DNA of 64,000 bases from Emticicia aquatilis (lineage in GTDB: Bacteria; Bacteroidota; Bacteroidia; Cytophagales; Spirosomataceae). Positions 9,277 through 18,469 of the stretch are shown here, piece after piece; the first letter of the stretch is position 1; each line of letters begins with the position of its first letter. The position numbers and the translations under genes were made by a program. The stretch is from contig NZ_BMKK01000012.1 in NCBI RefSeq assembly GCF_014644295.1, forward strand, positions 62,001 through 126,000, written 5' to 3'. Below the pieces are notes generated by a model that saw only the letters and a list, made by a program, of their open reading frames with translations, was not told the origin of the DNA and did not search any database.

Positions 9277-9630
9277 CTATTTATAAAAAATCTGCAACCA
9301 AATCGAGCGAGATAGTCGATACATAAGTGGAGCTACCAAAACCGTAAATAGTAGGTATCCACCGATAAAGATTTTCCAATCGACACGTGTTTCAAAATAT
9401 AGATAATACGCTACCAAAGCTATCACAAAAAAAGCGATATTAAACGCATAACTCACATACATCGCTCCGTAGAAAAAGCCCATTTCTTTTTCATACCTAA
9501 TTCCACATTTCGGGCAATGCTCATACATAACGGTCATTTTTCCAAACTCGTAAGGATTTTTAGATACAAACATATCACCTTCGTGGCAATTTGGACATTT
9601 CATTTTAACGGCTGCTTCTAAACTATTCAT
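9277..9630 (-). CDS. DUF983 family zinc-ribbon membrane protein
   Basis: The 117-residue protein begins with two CPxC pairs (CPNCHEG near residue 12 and CPKCG near 39), consistent with a zinc ribbon. Two hydrophobic helices follow (about 55-78 and 86-103). This layout is that of the DUF983 family, common in Bacteroidota and Alphaproteobacteria and of unknown function. It lies 57 bp downstream of the TauE/SafE gene on the same strand, so the two may be co-transcribed. Confidence 0.8.
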   Translation of the reverse strand: MNSLEAAVKMKCPNCHEGDMFVSKNPYEFGKMTVMYEHCPKCGIRYEKEMGFFYGAMYVSYAFNIAFFVIALVAYYLYFETRVDWKIFIGGYLLFTVLVAPLMYRLSRSIWLQIFYK

Positions 9631-9687
9631 TTATTTGGCTCAAAAAGAGGCTTTAAAGTAGGTAAAAAATATATTTTGATAAGAAGA

Positions 9688-10482
9688 TTAATGCAAAAGC
9701 AATTCTTTAATGATTACCCAGCACCCAACTATCAACACAAACCACCCAAAAGCAGGTTTTAGTTGGTCGCCATCTATCTTTTTTGATAAATAACTACCCA
9801 TCAGAATCCCTGCGATGGTCAGTATTGCAAATTTCGTCAAAAAATACCAGTCGAGAGCTATTCCTGCCGAAAAATCACCGATTGCTCCAAATGCCGAATT
9901 AATTGTAATAATGAGAAGCGATGTCCCGACGGCCTTTTTCATGGGTAATTTTGCAAAAACCACCATTGCCGGAATAATCATAAAACCCCCGCCTGCTCCC
10001 ACAAAGCCCGTCAGAATTCCAACCAAAATTCCTTCCAGAAAAATCATCCAGTAGCTGACCTTATGCCCAATTTGCTCGCTTGGCTTTTTGTTACTCCTAA
10101 TCATCGAATACGATGCTCCAATCATTAATACTGCAAAAATGAGCATCACCATCAGATTCTTTGACACCGTAAAATCCGCTGATTGATAAACCACTTCTGG
10201 AATGTGCGGCATCACGAATTTTCGCATCAAAAACACCATAATAAAGGCAGGAAACGAAAAGAAAAGGCCTTTTTGTAAATCAACCAAGTCTTTCCGAAAA
10301 TAATCAATCGAACCAACCAAAGACGTAACTCCAACAATAAAAAGCGAATAGGTAGTGGCCATTGTGGGTGAAACACCAAGAATATACACCAAAACCGTAA
10401 TTGTCAGTATCGAACCACCCGCCCCTACCAAGCCCAGCGTTATGCCAATAATAAAAGCCAATATAAACCCTATAATTTCCAT
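9688..10482 (-). CDS. sulfite exporter TauE/SafE family membrane protein
   Basis: The 264-residue protein has about eight membrane helices. It shows the duplicated glycine-rich signature of the family: GLVGAGGSILTITVLVYILG near residues 18-37, and the second-half copy GFVGAGGGFMIIPAMVVF near 158-175. Members of this family move sulfite, sulfoacetate or other organosulfur anions out of the cell. The substrate here cannot be read from the sequence, and no sulfur genes flank it. The likely partner gene is the downstream DUF983 gene. Confidence 0.85.
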   Translation of the reverse strand: MEIIGFILAFIIGITLGLVGAGGSILTITVLVYILGVSPTMATTYSLFIVGVTSLVGSIDYFRKDLVDLQKGLFFSFPAFIMVFLMRKFVMPHIPEVVYQSADFTVSKNLMVMLIFAVLMIGASYSMIRSNKKPSEQIGHKVSYWMIFLEGILVGILTGFVGAGGGFMIIPAMVVFAKLPMKKAVGTSLLIITINSAFGAIGDFSAGIALDWYFLTKFAILTIAGILMGSYLSKKIDGDQLKPAFGWFVLIVGCWVIIKELLLH

Positions 10483-10684
10483 AGATTTTAATCAATTTTA
10501 TTCTGTGTAGAATATTGCAATTTATAGAAATTAAATCCCAATACGTAAATTTTATTGTATTTTTCTAATATACTTACTTGATAGAAAAAGTAAGTTTTTG
10601 AAATGATTCTCGAAAAAAATAATCAAAAATTATGAATCTGATAAATGATGATTAAATTTGCTAAAAACCTATCCATCAGATACT

Positions 10685-12298
10685 ATGTTTAAAAAAATTA
10701 CACTTCTCCTAAGCTTAAGTTCATCTATTGTACTTGCTCAAATCGAGAAAGCACCTAATCGTGCTGAGGGCGAATATGCCAATCGTACCATTATCAGGGG
10801 CGTGACCCTCATCAACAGTACTGGGGCTCCGCCAGTTGGGCCAGTAGATATTGTTATCGAAAAAAACAGAATTGCACAAATCAAGCAAGTGGGCTACCCT
10901 GGGGTGCCGATTGAGCCGAAAAGTCGCCCAAAACTCAACGAAGGCGATAAAGAGCTTGATTGTACGGGAATGTACCTCATGCCGGGGTTTGTGGATATGC
11001 ACGGCCACATTGGTGGAAAGCAACAAGGAACGCCAGCCGAATACGTTTTCAAACTTTGGCTCGGTCACGGAATCACGACCATTCGTGACCCCTCAGCGGG
11101 AAATGGTTTAGAATGGACGCTCGACCAAAAACGTAGAAGTGAGAAAAACGAGATTACGGCTCCACGTATCAAAGCTTACACTGCCTTTGGTATGGGAAGC
11201 GACAAACCTATCACGACACCCGAAGAGGCTCGCCAATGGGTGCGAGACAATGCCGCCAAAGGAGCAGACGGTATCAAGTTTTTTGGGGCGGAACCTGCGG
11301 TTTTCAGAGCAGCTCTCGAAGAAAACAAAAAAATCGGACTTCGTTCGGCTTGTCACCATGCTCAGTTGGAAGTGGCTCGAATGAATGTACTGGCTACCGC
11401 AAAAGCAGGTTTAACATCAATGGAACACTGGTACGGCCTACCAGAAGCACTTTTTGATGAACGTACTTTGCAGAATTACCCTGCCGACTATAATTACAAC
11501 AACGAACAAAATCGTTTTGAAGAAGCAGGAAAACTTTGGAAGCAATCTGCCGAACCAGGTTCAGCCAAATGGAATCAAGTAATGGACGAACTCCTAAAGC
11601 TTGATTTTACACTCGACCCAACCTTCAATATCTACGAAGCCAATCGTGAATTGATGCTTGCACGCAGAGCCGAGTGGCACGACGAATATACGCTTCCAGC
11701 CGTTTGGCGTTTTTATGGTCCAAGTCGTATTTCGCACGGTTCATATTGGTTAAATTGGGGAACAGAGCAAGAAGTAGCTTGGAAAGAAAACTATCGCATT
11801 TGGATGCGTTTCGTGAACGAATATAAAAACAAAGGGGGCCGTGTGACAACTGGTTCGGACTCTGGTTTTATCTATCAGCTTTACGGTTTTGCATACATTC
11901 GTGAACTTGAATTATTACGTGAAGCGGGTTTCCACCCACTTGAAGTGATTCGTGCGGCTACCATCAAAGGTGCAGAGGCACTCGGAATGGCCGACCAAAT
12001 TGGTTCCGTTGAAGTTGGAAAATTGGCTGATTTTGTAATTACTGAAGAGAATCCTTTAGCAAACCTTAAAACCTTATATGGTACTGGAGCTATCAAAGTA
12101 AATGATAAAAACGAAGTTACGAGAGTTGGAGGCGTAAAATACACAGTAAAAGATGGTGTAATTTATGATGCAAAGAAACTTTTGGCCGATGTGCGTAAGA
12201 TGGTAGCAGATGCTAAAACGAAAGAGAACTTTGAGATTACTCAACCAGGTATTCCGCAAAAAGGGGCTTCTAAAGTGCAGGGTGCTGAGAAGAATTAA
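10685..12298 (+). CDS. secreted amidohydrolase (imidazolonepropionase-like metal-dependent hydrolase)
   Basis: The start at ATG 10685 gives a signal peptide (MFKKITLLLSLSSSIVLAQ); an upstream in-frame TTG at 10658 would bury it. The 537-residue protein carries the amidohydrolase metal site: MHGHIG (His106 and His108), a later CHH (about 223-225), MEHW (about 249), and GSDSG with the final Asp (about 384). The C-terminal segment GSVEVGKLADFVITEENPL is the usual composite beta-sandwich end of the family. Such exported enzymes are usually annotated as amidohydrolases or dipeptidases of unknown substrate. A terminator follows. Confidence 0.8.
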   Translation: MFKKITLLLSLSSSIVLAQIEKAPNRAEGEYANRTIIRGVTLINSTGAPPVGPVDIVIEKNRIAQIKQVGYPGVPIEPKSRPKLNEGDKELDCTGMYLMPGFVDMHGHIGGKQQGTPAEYVFKLWLGHGITTIRDPSAGNGLEWTLDQKRRSEKNEITAPRIKAYTAFGMGSDKPITTPEEARQWVRDNAAKGADGIKFFGAEPAVFRAALEENKKIGLRSACHHAQLEVARMNVLATAKAGLTSMEHWYGLPEALFDERTLQNYPADYNYNNEQNRFEEAGKLWKQSAEPGSAKWNQVMDELLKLDFTLDPTFNIYEANRELMLARRAEWHDEYTLPAVWRFYGPSRISHGSYWLNWGTEQEVAWKENYRIWMRFVNEYKNKGGRVTTGSDSGFIYQLYGFAYIRELELLREAGFHPLEVIRAATIKGAEALGMADQIGSVEVGKLADFVITEENPLANLKTLYGTGAIKVNDKNEVTRVGGVKYTVKDGVIYDAKKLLADVRKMVADAKTKENFEITQPGIPQKGASKVQGAEKN

Positions 12299-12317
12299 TA
12301 CATTTTCAAAGTAAATC

Positions 12318-12369
12318 AAGGAAGGCTTCGCTGGGCGACACTCGCTCAAATCGAAGCCTTCCTTTTTTC
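12318..12369 (+). terminator. intrinsic terminator of the amidohydrolase gene
   Basis: A 13-bp stem AAGGAAGGCTTCG/CGAAGCCTTCCTT encloses a 21-nt loop and is followed by a T run. Confidence 0.8.
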
Positions 12370-12483
12370 TGAACAAACTACTACCTTCCGATAAGATTTA
12401 AGCTATAATTAGGATTTTGTAATTTTTTTCATATAAATTCACAATCGAATCTAATACTATTTATAACTATTCTGTTGCTGAAA

Positions 12484-15471
12484 ATGAAAAAAACTCTACT
12501 CCTAAAAGTCATTTTGGGGCTGTTAACCCTATGCTATTTCGACACTAACGCCCAAAGACTAAAGTACCACCGCATCGAGGCTGAATTAGAGCCTGCTAAA
12601 CTCGAATATCTACTCAACAATGGTCTCGAAATCGACCACTATGGTTATGAGGATAAACTTCACTTTACGGCCGAGGTTTCCGACCATGACATTGCACTAT
12701 TCCGCAAAAACAAAATTGAGTTTAAGTATCTGATAAAAGATTTAGAGAAAAGTTATCAGAAAATCAATGCTGAAATTGACCGAAAAAACGCCAAAGCCAA
12801 AGTCGATGTGGCTACTCCGAGCAATTTCACTTTGGGTTCGTATGCGGGTTTCTACACATTGCAAGAAATGACCAACATCCTCGACCAAATGCGAGCTTTG
12901 TACCCAAATTTGATTTCGGTCAAAAGTAGCATTGGAAATTCGGTTGAAGGCCGACCGATGTACATGGTCAAAATAAGCGATAACCCAGACCAAGACGAAA
13001 ACGAGCCAGAAATATGCTTAAACGCCGTTCACCACGCCCGTGAACCTATGAGTTTGAGTCAGTTGATTTTCTTGATGTGGCATTTGCTTGAAAATTATAA
13101 TACCGACAAAGAAATCAAAACACTTCTGAACAGTTCGGAGATTTACATCATCCCGTGCGTAAACCCTGACGGATACGTTTATAATTATACTACTAATCCT
13201 AACGGTGGTGGAATGTGGAGAAAGAATAGAAAAAATAACGGAAACGGAACTTACGGTGTCGATTTGAATCGTAATTATGGCTATAAATGGGGCTTAGATA
13301 ACGTTGGTTCTTCGGGTACTACAAGTTCGGAGACTTACAGAGGTACGGCTGGTTTTTCGGAAATAGAAACTACTAATATGAGAAATTTCTATAACCAACG
13401 AAGCATCGTTTCTACTTTTAGTTTTCACTCTTATGGTAATTATTGTATTCACCCCAACGAATGGGAGAAAACCAATACAAACCCCGAAAAAGCACTTTTC
13501 CAGCAAATGGGGGCATATTTTACGGCAGAGAATGGTTTTAAATATGGTAATGTTTGGGAAACCCTTGCTTATTTATCCAATGGTGGAGCGGGCGACTGGC
13601 TTTACCACGAACAAACAACTAAAGGGAAAATATATGGTTTTACGCCAGAAATTGGCACTTCAACTGATGGTTTTTGGCCAGCATCATCACGTATTTTGCC
13701 TTTGTGTAATGCAACTATCGAAATGAATAAAAAACTTTTGAGAGTTTCGACCTACTATGCAAAAGCTACTCCAAGCACTACGTCATTCAGTTCTCTGACA
13801 GCTTCGGTTGGCTATCAATTTCAGAATTTTAGTGTAAAACCCGCTACCTATACAGTTTCGTTGGCACCAGTTTCGCCACAAATTACTTCGGTTGGTTCGC
13901 CTAAAACTTACTCAAATCTAACGATGCTACAAACCCAAGCCGATGGTATTGGTTTTACAATAGACTCAAGCACAGCTTTGGGTTCAACTTTGAAATTTTT
14001 ACTAACTGTTGATAATGGGCTTTCGGCACAAACTGACACCGTTTCTTTGATTTATGATTGTGGAGTACCTACTAATCTAATAAGTAGTAATATCAGTTCT
14101 ACTTCCGCTACCTTAGCATGGACTGGAATTAGTAACGTAAATAACTACTTTGTTTCGTACAAAACTACGTCGGCCACAACTTGGGGTGCTGAAATTCCTG
14201 TGACGGGTACAACACTCAATGTTTCAGGTTTAGCAGGTTTTACAGATTATAATTGGCGAGTACGTTCGTCATGTGGTGGGTTTAGTGCGACAGGCAGTTT
14301 CAAAACTCAATGCGGTACGCCGACTTCACTCACAACAAGTGCTTTGAGTAGTACAGGAGCAACGCTTGCTTGGGGAGCTGTTTCTTCGGCTACTTCTTAT
14401 GATATTCAGTATCGCCCCGTGGGTAGCACAACTTGGACAAGTGCAACGGCTACAACGGGTAGTTTGGCTATCACTGGTTTAGGAGCTTTTGCCGCACACG
14501 AATTTCAAGTAAGAGCCACTTGCAGCACTTCTACTGGAGTATATTCACCATCGGCTAATTTCTCTACGTATTGCCCTGGAGCGACTGCTCCATCAGCTAC
14601 TTGTACGCCTGCCAAATGCTTCAACGAAACAGGTGGTTTAGTTTCTGTAGAAGCAGAGAACTTCAATACAAAAGTAACTGGCACAGGTTCAGCCGCCAGC
14701 CGAACTTGGACAACTTTGAGCGTAAGCACCGCCTCAGGTGGAATTTGCATGACAACCTCGGGCACGGGAGTAAGCACTGGAACTGCCCTCAATGGCCCAC
14801 GTATGGATTACCCGATTTATTTCAACACCTCAGGCACTTATTATATTTGGGTAAGAATGGCCGCAGGAACACAAACAACCAACGATGACTCTTTCCATGT
14901 AGGCGTAGATGGAGTTGGTCGTACAAACACAATGACGACTACTGGAAATTATAACAATGGTAGCACAAGTTGGACATGGGTTGGCTCGATAAATTCGGTT
15001 AGAATTTCAGTAAATATTCCGACAACTGGCTATCATACACTTAATGTTTGGATGCGTGAAGACGGAACTCGAATTGATAAAATCATCATGAGCAATTCTG
15101 CGACTTTCACACCTACTGGAACAGGTAATGCACAAAGTGCTTCGTGTAATACGCCTGTTGTAGCCCAAGCACGTGCCACCAACGAAGCAACAGGAGAAGT
15201 AAAATTCAGCGAAGAATTAACAGAAGAAATAAACGCAACGGCTTATCCAAATCCGTTTACTAATGAGTTGATTATTGATTTGAAAAAATCAAAAACAACA
15301 GGAATGAATCTTAGATTATTGGATATGAATGGCCGTGAACTTCATCAACAAACTTTAACCGAATCTGAAAGAGAAGTAATTCTGAATCCTGCGAATCTTC
15401 CAGCGGGCAATTATCTGATTGATATGCGTCGTGGGAATAAGAAGAAGGTACTTCGGGTCAATAAAAACTAA
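12484..15471 (+). CDS. secreted M14 zinc carboxypeptidase with FN3 repeats, CBM-like domain and T9SS sorting domain
   Basis: ATG 12484 opens a signal peptide (ending TNAQ, about residue 24) in a 995-residue protein. After a propeptide (about 25-110) comes an M14 peptidase domain with all zinc and catalytic landmarks: HAREP giving His184 and Glu187, DLNRNYGYKWG near 260, FHSYGNY giving His315, and TPEIGTS giving Glu389. Two fibronectin type III repeats follow (about 525-615 and 615-705), then a carbohydrate-binding-module-like domain (about 720-890, starting SVEAENF). The last ~75 residues, from YPNPFTNEL, are a T9SS sorting domain. It probably trims peptides outside the cell. Confidence 0.88.
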   Translation: MKKTLLLKVILGLLTLCYFDTNAQRLKYHRIEAELEPAKLEYLLNNGLEIDHYGYEDKLHFTAEVSDHDIALFRKNKIEFKYLIKDLEKSYQKINAEIDRKNAKAKVDVATPSNFTLGSYAGFYTLQEMTNILDQMRALYPNLISVKSSIGNSVEGRPMYMVKISDNPDQDENEPEICLNAVHHAREPMSLSQLIFLMWHLLENYNTDKEIKTLLNSSEIYIIPCVNPDGYVYNYTTNPNGGGMWRKNRKNNGNGTYGVDLNRNYGYKWGLDNVGSSGTTSSETYRGTAGFSEIETTNMRNFYNQRSIVSTFSFHSYGNYCIHPNEWEKTNTNPEKALFQQMGAYFTAENGFKYGNVWETLAYLSNGGAGDWLYHEQTTKGKIYGFTPEIGTSTDGFWPASSRILPLCNATIEMNKKLLRVSTYYAKATPSTTSFSSLTASVGYQFQNFSVKPATYTVSLAPVSPQITSVGSPKTYSNLTMLQTQADGIGFTIDSSTALGSTLKFLLTVDNGLSAQTDTVSLIYDCGVPTNLISSNISSTSATLAWTGISNVNNYFVSYKTTSATTWGAEIPVTGTTLNVSGLAGFTDYNWRVRSSCGGFSATGSFKTQCGTPTSLTTSALSSTGATLAWGAVSSATSYDIQYRPVGSTTWTSATATTGSLAITGLGAFAAHEFQVRATCSTSTGVYSPSANFSTYCPGATAPSATCTPAKCFNETGGLVSVEAENFNTKVTGTGSAASRTWTTLSVSTASGGICMTTSGTGVSTGTALNGPRMDYPIYFNTSGTYYIWVRMAAGTQTTNDDSFHVGVDGVGRTNTMTTTGNYNNGSTSWTWVGSINSVRISVNIPTTGYHTLNVWMREDGTRIDKIIMSNSATFTPTGTGNAQSASCNTPVVAQARATNEATGEVKFSEELTEEINATAYPNPFTNELIIDLKKSKTTGMNLRLLDMNGRELHQQTLTESEREVILNPANLPAGNYLIDMRRGNKKKVLRVNKN

Positions 15472-15481
15472 GGGTTCGCCT

Positions 15482-15527
15482 AAAACAAGGAAGCCTTCGC
15501 TCAGAGCGAAGGCTTCCTTGTTTTTTT
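15482..15527 (+). terminator. intrinsic terminator of the carboxypeptidase gene
   Basis: A long stem (AACAAGGAAGCCTTCGCTC with its complement) is followed by TTTTTTT. It lies between convergent genes, but the U-tract is strong only for rightward transcripts. Confidence 0.85.
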
Positions 15528-15542
15528 ATCTTATTTTACAGT

Positions 15543-15563
15543 TCCCCTTTAGGAGCGGAGGCG
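15543..15563. repeat. interspersed CCCC/GGGG repeat, degenerate copy
   Basis: CCCCTTTAGGAGCGGAGG resembles the reverse complement of the CCCCTAAAGGGG elements at 25805, 45670 and 61289. It lies just downstream of the lon stop. Confidence 0.4.
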
Positions 15564-15573
15564 GATGGACTAC

Positions 15574-18075
15574 TTAAACCACCACTACACCCAAAGGAGC
15601 ACTTACTGGCGTTTCTTTCTTTTCTTCTGGAAGAATAAAATTCAATGGATTGACAACTTTTTCTTGCAAAAGAGCAATTTCAAGTACTTCCTCCACATAA
15701 TCTACATAGTGGAAAGTTAATCCTGTGGTGTATGCTTCACCTACTTCTTCAACATCTTTACGGTTTTTGTAACACATAATGATGTCTTTTATGCCCGCAC
15801 GTTTAGCTGCCAAGATTTTCTCTTTGATTCCACCAACTGGCAAAACTTTTCCACGTAGTGTAATTTCACCTGTCATGGCCGTGTTTGGCTTAATTTTGCG
15901 TTGGGTAAACATCGAGGCCATAGAAGTAAGCATCGTGATACCCGCAGAAGGGCCATCTTTTGGCACTGCTCCTTGCGGAACGTGTACGTGAAGGTCGTAA
16001 TGTTGGAAAATTCGATAATCAATTCCTAAACCATCAGCGTGAGATTTTAAGTAAGAAAGAGCCGTCATGGCTGATTCTTTCATTACATCGCCCAGTTGCC
16101 CCGAAAGTGTGAGTTGTCCACGTCCACGACTCAGACTTGATTCGATGAAAAGAATATCGCCACCAACCGAAGTCCACGCCAAGCCAGTTACTACCCCTGG
16201 TACATCGTTTCCTTCGTACAAATCTTTATCGAAAATTATTCCTCCGAGCATTTTTTCTACGTGTTCGGCTTTCACAGTTTTAGGATATTCTTCACCCATT
16301 GCTATAGACTTAGCGATTTTTCTGACCAAAGAACCAATCTGCTGCTCCAAACGTCGCACGCCCGACTCACGTGTATAACCTTCGATTACTTTCTGAATAG
16401 CTTTATCATCAACCTTTAAATCTTTTGGTTTGATTCCGTGTTGCTCCAATTGCTTCGGTACAAGATGTTTACGAGCAATTTCTATCTTTTCCTCAACTGT
16501 GTATCCCGAAATCTCGATAATTTCCATTCTATCTCTCAATGGCCCTTGAACTGTATCAAGCGAGTTAGCTGTTGCTATAAAAAGCACTTTCGAGAGGTCG
16601 TAATCTACTTCCAAATAATTATCTTTGAAAGCGTTATTTTGCTCAGGGTCAAGCACTTCGAGCAATGCCGACGAAGGGTCGCCTCGTTGGTCACGGTTTA
16701 CTTTATCAATCTCATCAAGTACAAAAACAGGATTCGATGATTTAGCTTTTTGCAAATTCGTAATCAACTTACCCGGCATTGCACCGATATACGTTTTGCG
16801 GTGTCCACGAATCTCGGCTTCGTCGTGCAAGCCTCCGAGTGCCATTCTGACGTAGTTTCTACCCAAAGCTTTTGCTATTGATTTCCCCAAAGAAGTCTTA
16901 CCAACTCCCGGAGGGCCATACAAACACAAAATCGGGGCTTTCATATCATTTCTGAGCTTCAAAACCGCCAAATATTCTATGATACGCTCTTTTACTTTTT
17001 CGAGGCCTGAGTGGTCAGAATCTAAGATTTTCTTGGCACGCTTGAGGTCAAAATTATCTTTCGTAAATTCGCCCCACGGCAATTCGACCATTGTTTCGGC
17101 ATAATTCAACGAAACACCATATTCGGGCGACATCGAATTCATGCGTAGAATTTTATTCAATTCTTTATTGAAATGGTCATTCGCTTCTTTTGTCCATTTC
17201 TTTTTTGAGCCTTTTGCACGAAGTTTTTCTACTTCTTGGTCAGGCGATTCCATGCCCAATTCTTCCTGCAAAACCTTGATTTGTTGACGCAAATAATACT
17301 CTTTTTGTTGTTGGTCAATATCAATACTGGCTTTGCTCTGAATATCTCGCTTGATTTCCAACACTTGAATCTCTTTCATCATGTGTTCGAGTAGCTTGTG
17401 GGCTTGCTCGCCACCATCGAAAGTTTCGAGAAGCAATTGCTTTTCGCTAATTTCGATATTGAGGTTTGAAGAAAGAAAATGCGTAAGGAAACTTGGACTA
17501 TCAATATTACTGATAGCCATTTGGGCATCACGTGGAATATCTGGATTGAGGTTCAAAATTTTATAAGAAGCCTCTTTCAAACTCTGAATCAACGCCTTTG
17601 TTTCTTTCTTGCGTACATTCGGGAAGTTCTCTGGAATATACGTTACTCTCGCCATCAAATGTGGGTCGGTTTGGGTATATTCCTGCACCTCAAAACGACG
17701 ACGACCTTGAATAATAACGGTTACGTTACCATCAGGAAGCACAATCATTTTTAGGATATGAGCAATCGTTCCGACCTTAAATAAATCGTCGGGCATAGGT
17801 TCGTTTTGTGTGTGGCGAACCTGTGCTACCACCCCAACCGTACGGTCGGTGCGATAGGCTTTCTTCACCATTTTGATAAATTTCTGGCGAGTTACCGTTA
17901 CGGGTATTACGATACCAGGAAACAATACGGTATTTCTTAAAGATAAAAGGGGCAAATCAGCCGGCAGATTATCTTCATTCTCCATTACTTCTTCAGGCGA
18001 AGCAATTTCAATCATTTCGACGTTTTCGACGTCTTGTCTTGCCATTACGAGCTTTGAGATAAGTTCTCTATTCAT
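15574..18075 (-). CDS. lon: ATP-dependent Lon protease
   Basis: The 833-residue protein has the full Lon layout: an N-terminal substrate-binding LAN domain (about 35-240, starting LPLLSLRNTVLFPG), a coiled helical region, an AAA+ domain with Walker A GPPGVGKT (about 391-398) and Walker B VFVLDEIDK, and a C-terminal S16 protease domain. The catalytic serine is in PKDGPSAGITM (about Ser710) and the lysine in VGGIKEKIL (about Lys751). It degrades misfolded and regulatory proteins in the cytoplasm. The short Val-rich tail is slightly longer than in E. coli Lon. It is monocistronic, with a 394-bp upstream spacer. Confidence 0.97.
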   Translation of the reverse strand: MNRELISKLVMARQDVENVEMIEIASPEEVMENEDNLPADLPLLSLRNTVLFPGIVIPVTVTRQKFIKMVKKAYRTDRTVGVVAQVRHTQNEPMPDDLFKVGTIAHILKMIVLPDGNVTVIIQGRRRFEVQEYTQTDPHLMARVTYIPENFPNVRKKETKALIQSLKEASYKILNLNPDIPRDAQMAISNIDSPSFLTHFLSSNLNIEISEKQLLLETFDGGEQAHKLLEHMMKEIQVLEIKRDIQSKASIDIDQQQKEYYLRQQIKVLQEELGMESPDQEVEKLRAKGSKKKWTKEANDHFNKELNKILRMNSMSPEYGVSLNYAETMVELPWGEFTKDNFDLKRAKKILDSDHSGLEKVKERIIEYLAVLKLRNDMKAPILCLYGPPGVGKTSLGKSIAKALGRNYVRMALGGLHDEAEIRGHRKTYIGAMPGKLITNLQKAKSSNPVFVLDEIDKVNRDQRGDPSSALLEVLDPEQNNAFKDNYLEVDYDLSKVLFIATANSLDTVQGPLRDRMEIIEISGYTVEEKIEIARKHLVPKQLEQHGIKPKDLKVDDKAIQKVIEGYTRESGVRRLEQQIGSLVRKIAKSIAMGEEYPKTVKAEHVEKMLGGIIFDKDLYEGNDVPGVVTGLAWTSVGGDILFIESSLSRGRGQLTLSGQLGDVMKESAMTALSYLKSHADGLGIDYRIFQHYDLHVHVPQGAVPKDGPSAGITMLTSMASMFTQRKIKPNTAMTGEITLRGKVLPVGGIKEKILAAKRAGIKDIIMCYKNRKDVEEVGEAYTTGLTFHYVDYVEEVLEIALLQEKVVNPLNFILPEEKKETPVSAPLGVVVV

Positions 18076-18469
18076 TCACCACTATATTTATAGACCGTCG
18101 ATTTGAAACTGACTCTATCGAATTCGCTGGTTTGAGCAGTGGAGTCTTTATCATCTAATTTTAATAACGGGTTCGTTTCGTTTACAACCTTATTTCGTAG
18201 TTTTTTTATAAATCCTGATAATCAAGGCTTTAATAGAAGGCTTCAATTATCTGCCAGATTGTCAGAGTGAAAATACTAAACCTTTCTGACAATTAAAACA
18301 TTTATGGGGAAATTTAATAGTTCAATACTCATGCCAAGGCCCTTTTGCATGGCAGTTTGGCAGGAAAGTGTTATCGGGAGGAGAAATTAAGACAGAAAGT
18401 AGAAGAAAACTTTTGAAGATTTAGCTTTGACAACTTTGCCAATTGTTATCAAAGCTAAAATAAACGATA
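18076..18469. other. 394-bp intergenic region upstream of lon
   Basis: The stretch should contain the leftward lon promoter, but no TAnnTTTG box or heat-shock operator is evident. A weak sigma-54-like match is read leftward from 18338 (TGGCATG-N4-TTGAA, lacking the -12 GC). A stem-loop at 18421-18458 serves the GH28 gene. Confidence 0.4.
18421..18458 (-). terminator. stem-loop downstream of the GH28 gene
   Basis: TTAGCTTTGACAAC at 18421-18434 pairs with 18445-18458 apart from one mismatch, and the hairpin sits 12 bp past the GH28 stop. There is no strong U-tract, so termination is only likely. Confidence 0.45.

Noticed and set aside
10658-10684. TTG start of the amidohydrolase at 10658 (and likewise TTG 12475 for the carboxypeptidase and TTG 26813 for the SDR)
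   Set aside because: The following in-frame ATG codons open clean signal peptides or the conserved N terminus; the extensions are polar or repeat-derived.
15574-18075. Long open frames on the strand opposite lon, fusA and other large genes
   Set aside because: They follow the codon bias of the real genes and have no start context, domains or conserved features. They are shadows.
18320-18338. Leftward sigma-54-like promoter TGGCATG-N4-TTGAA upstream of lon
   Set aside because: The invariant GC of the -12 element is missing, and the site is about 245 bp from the lon start.
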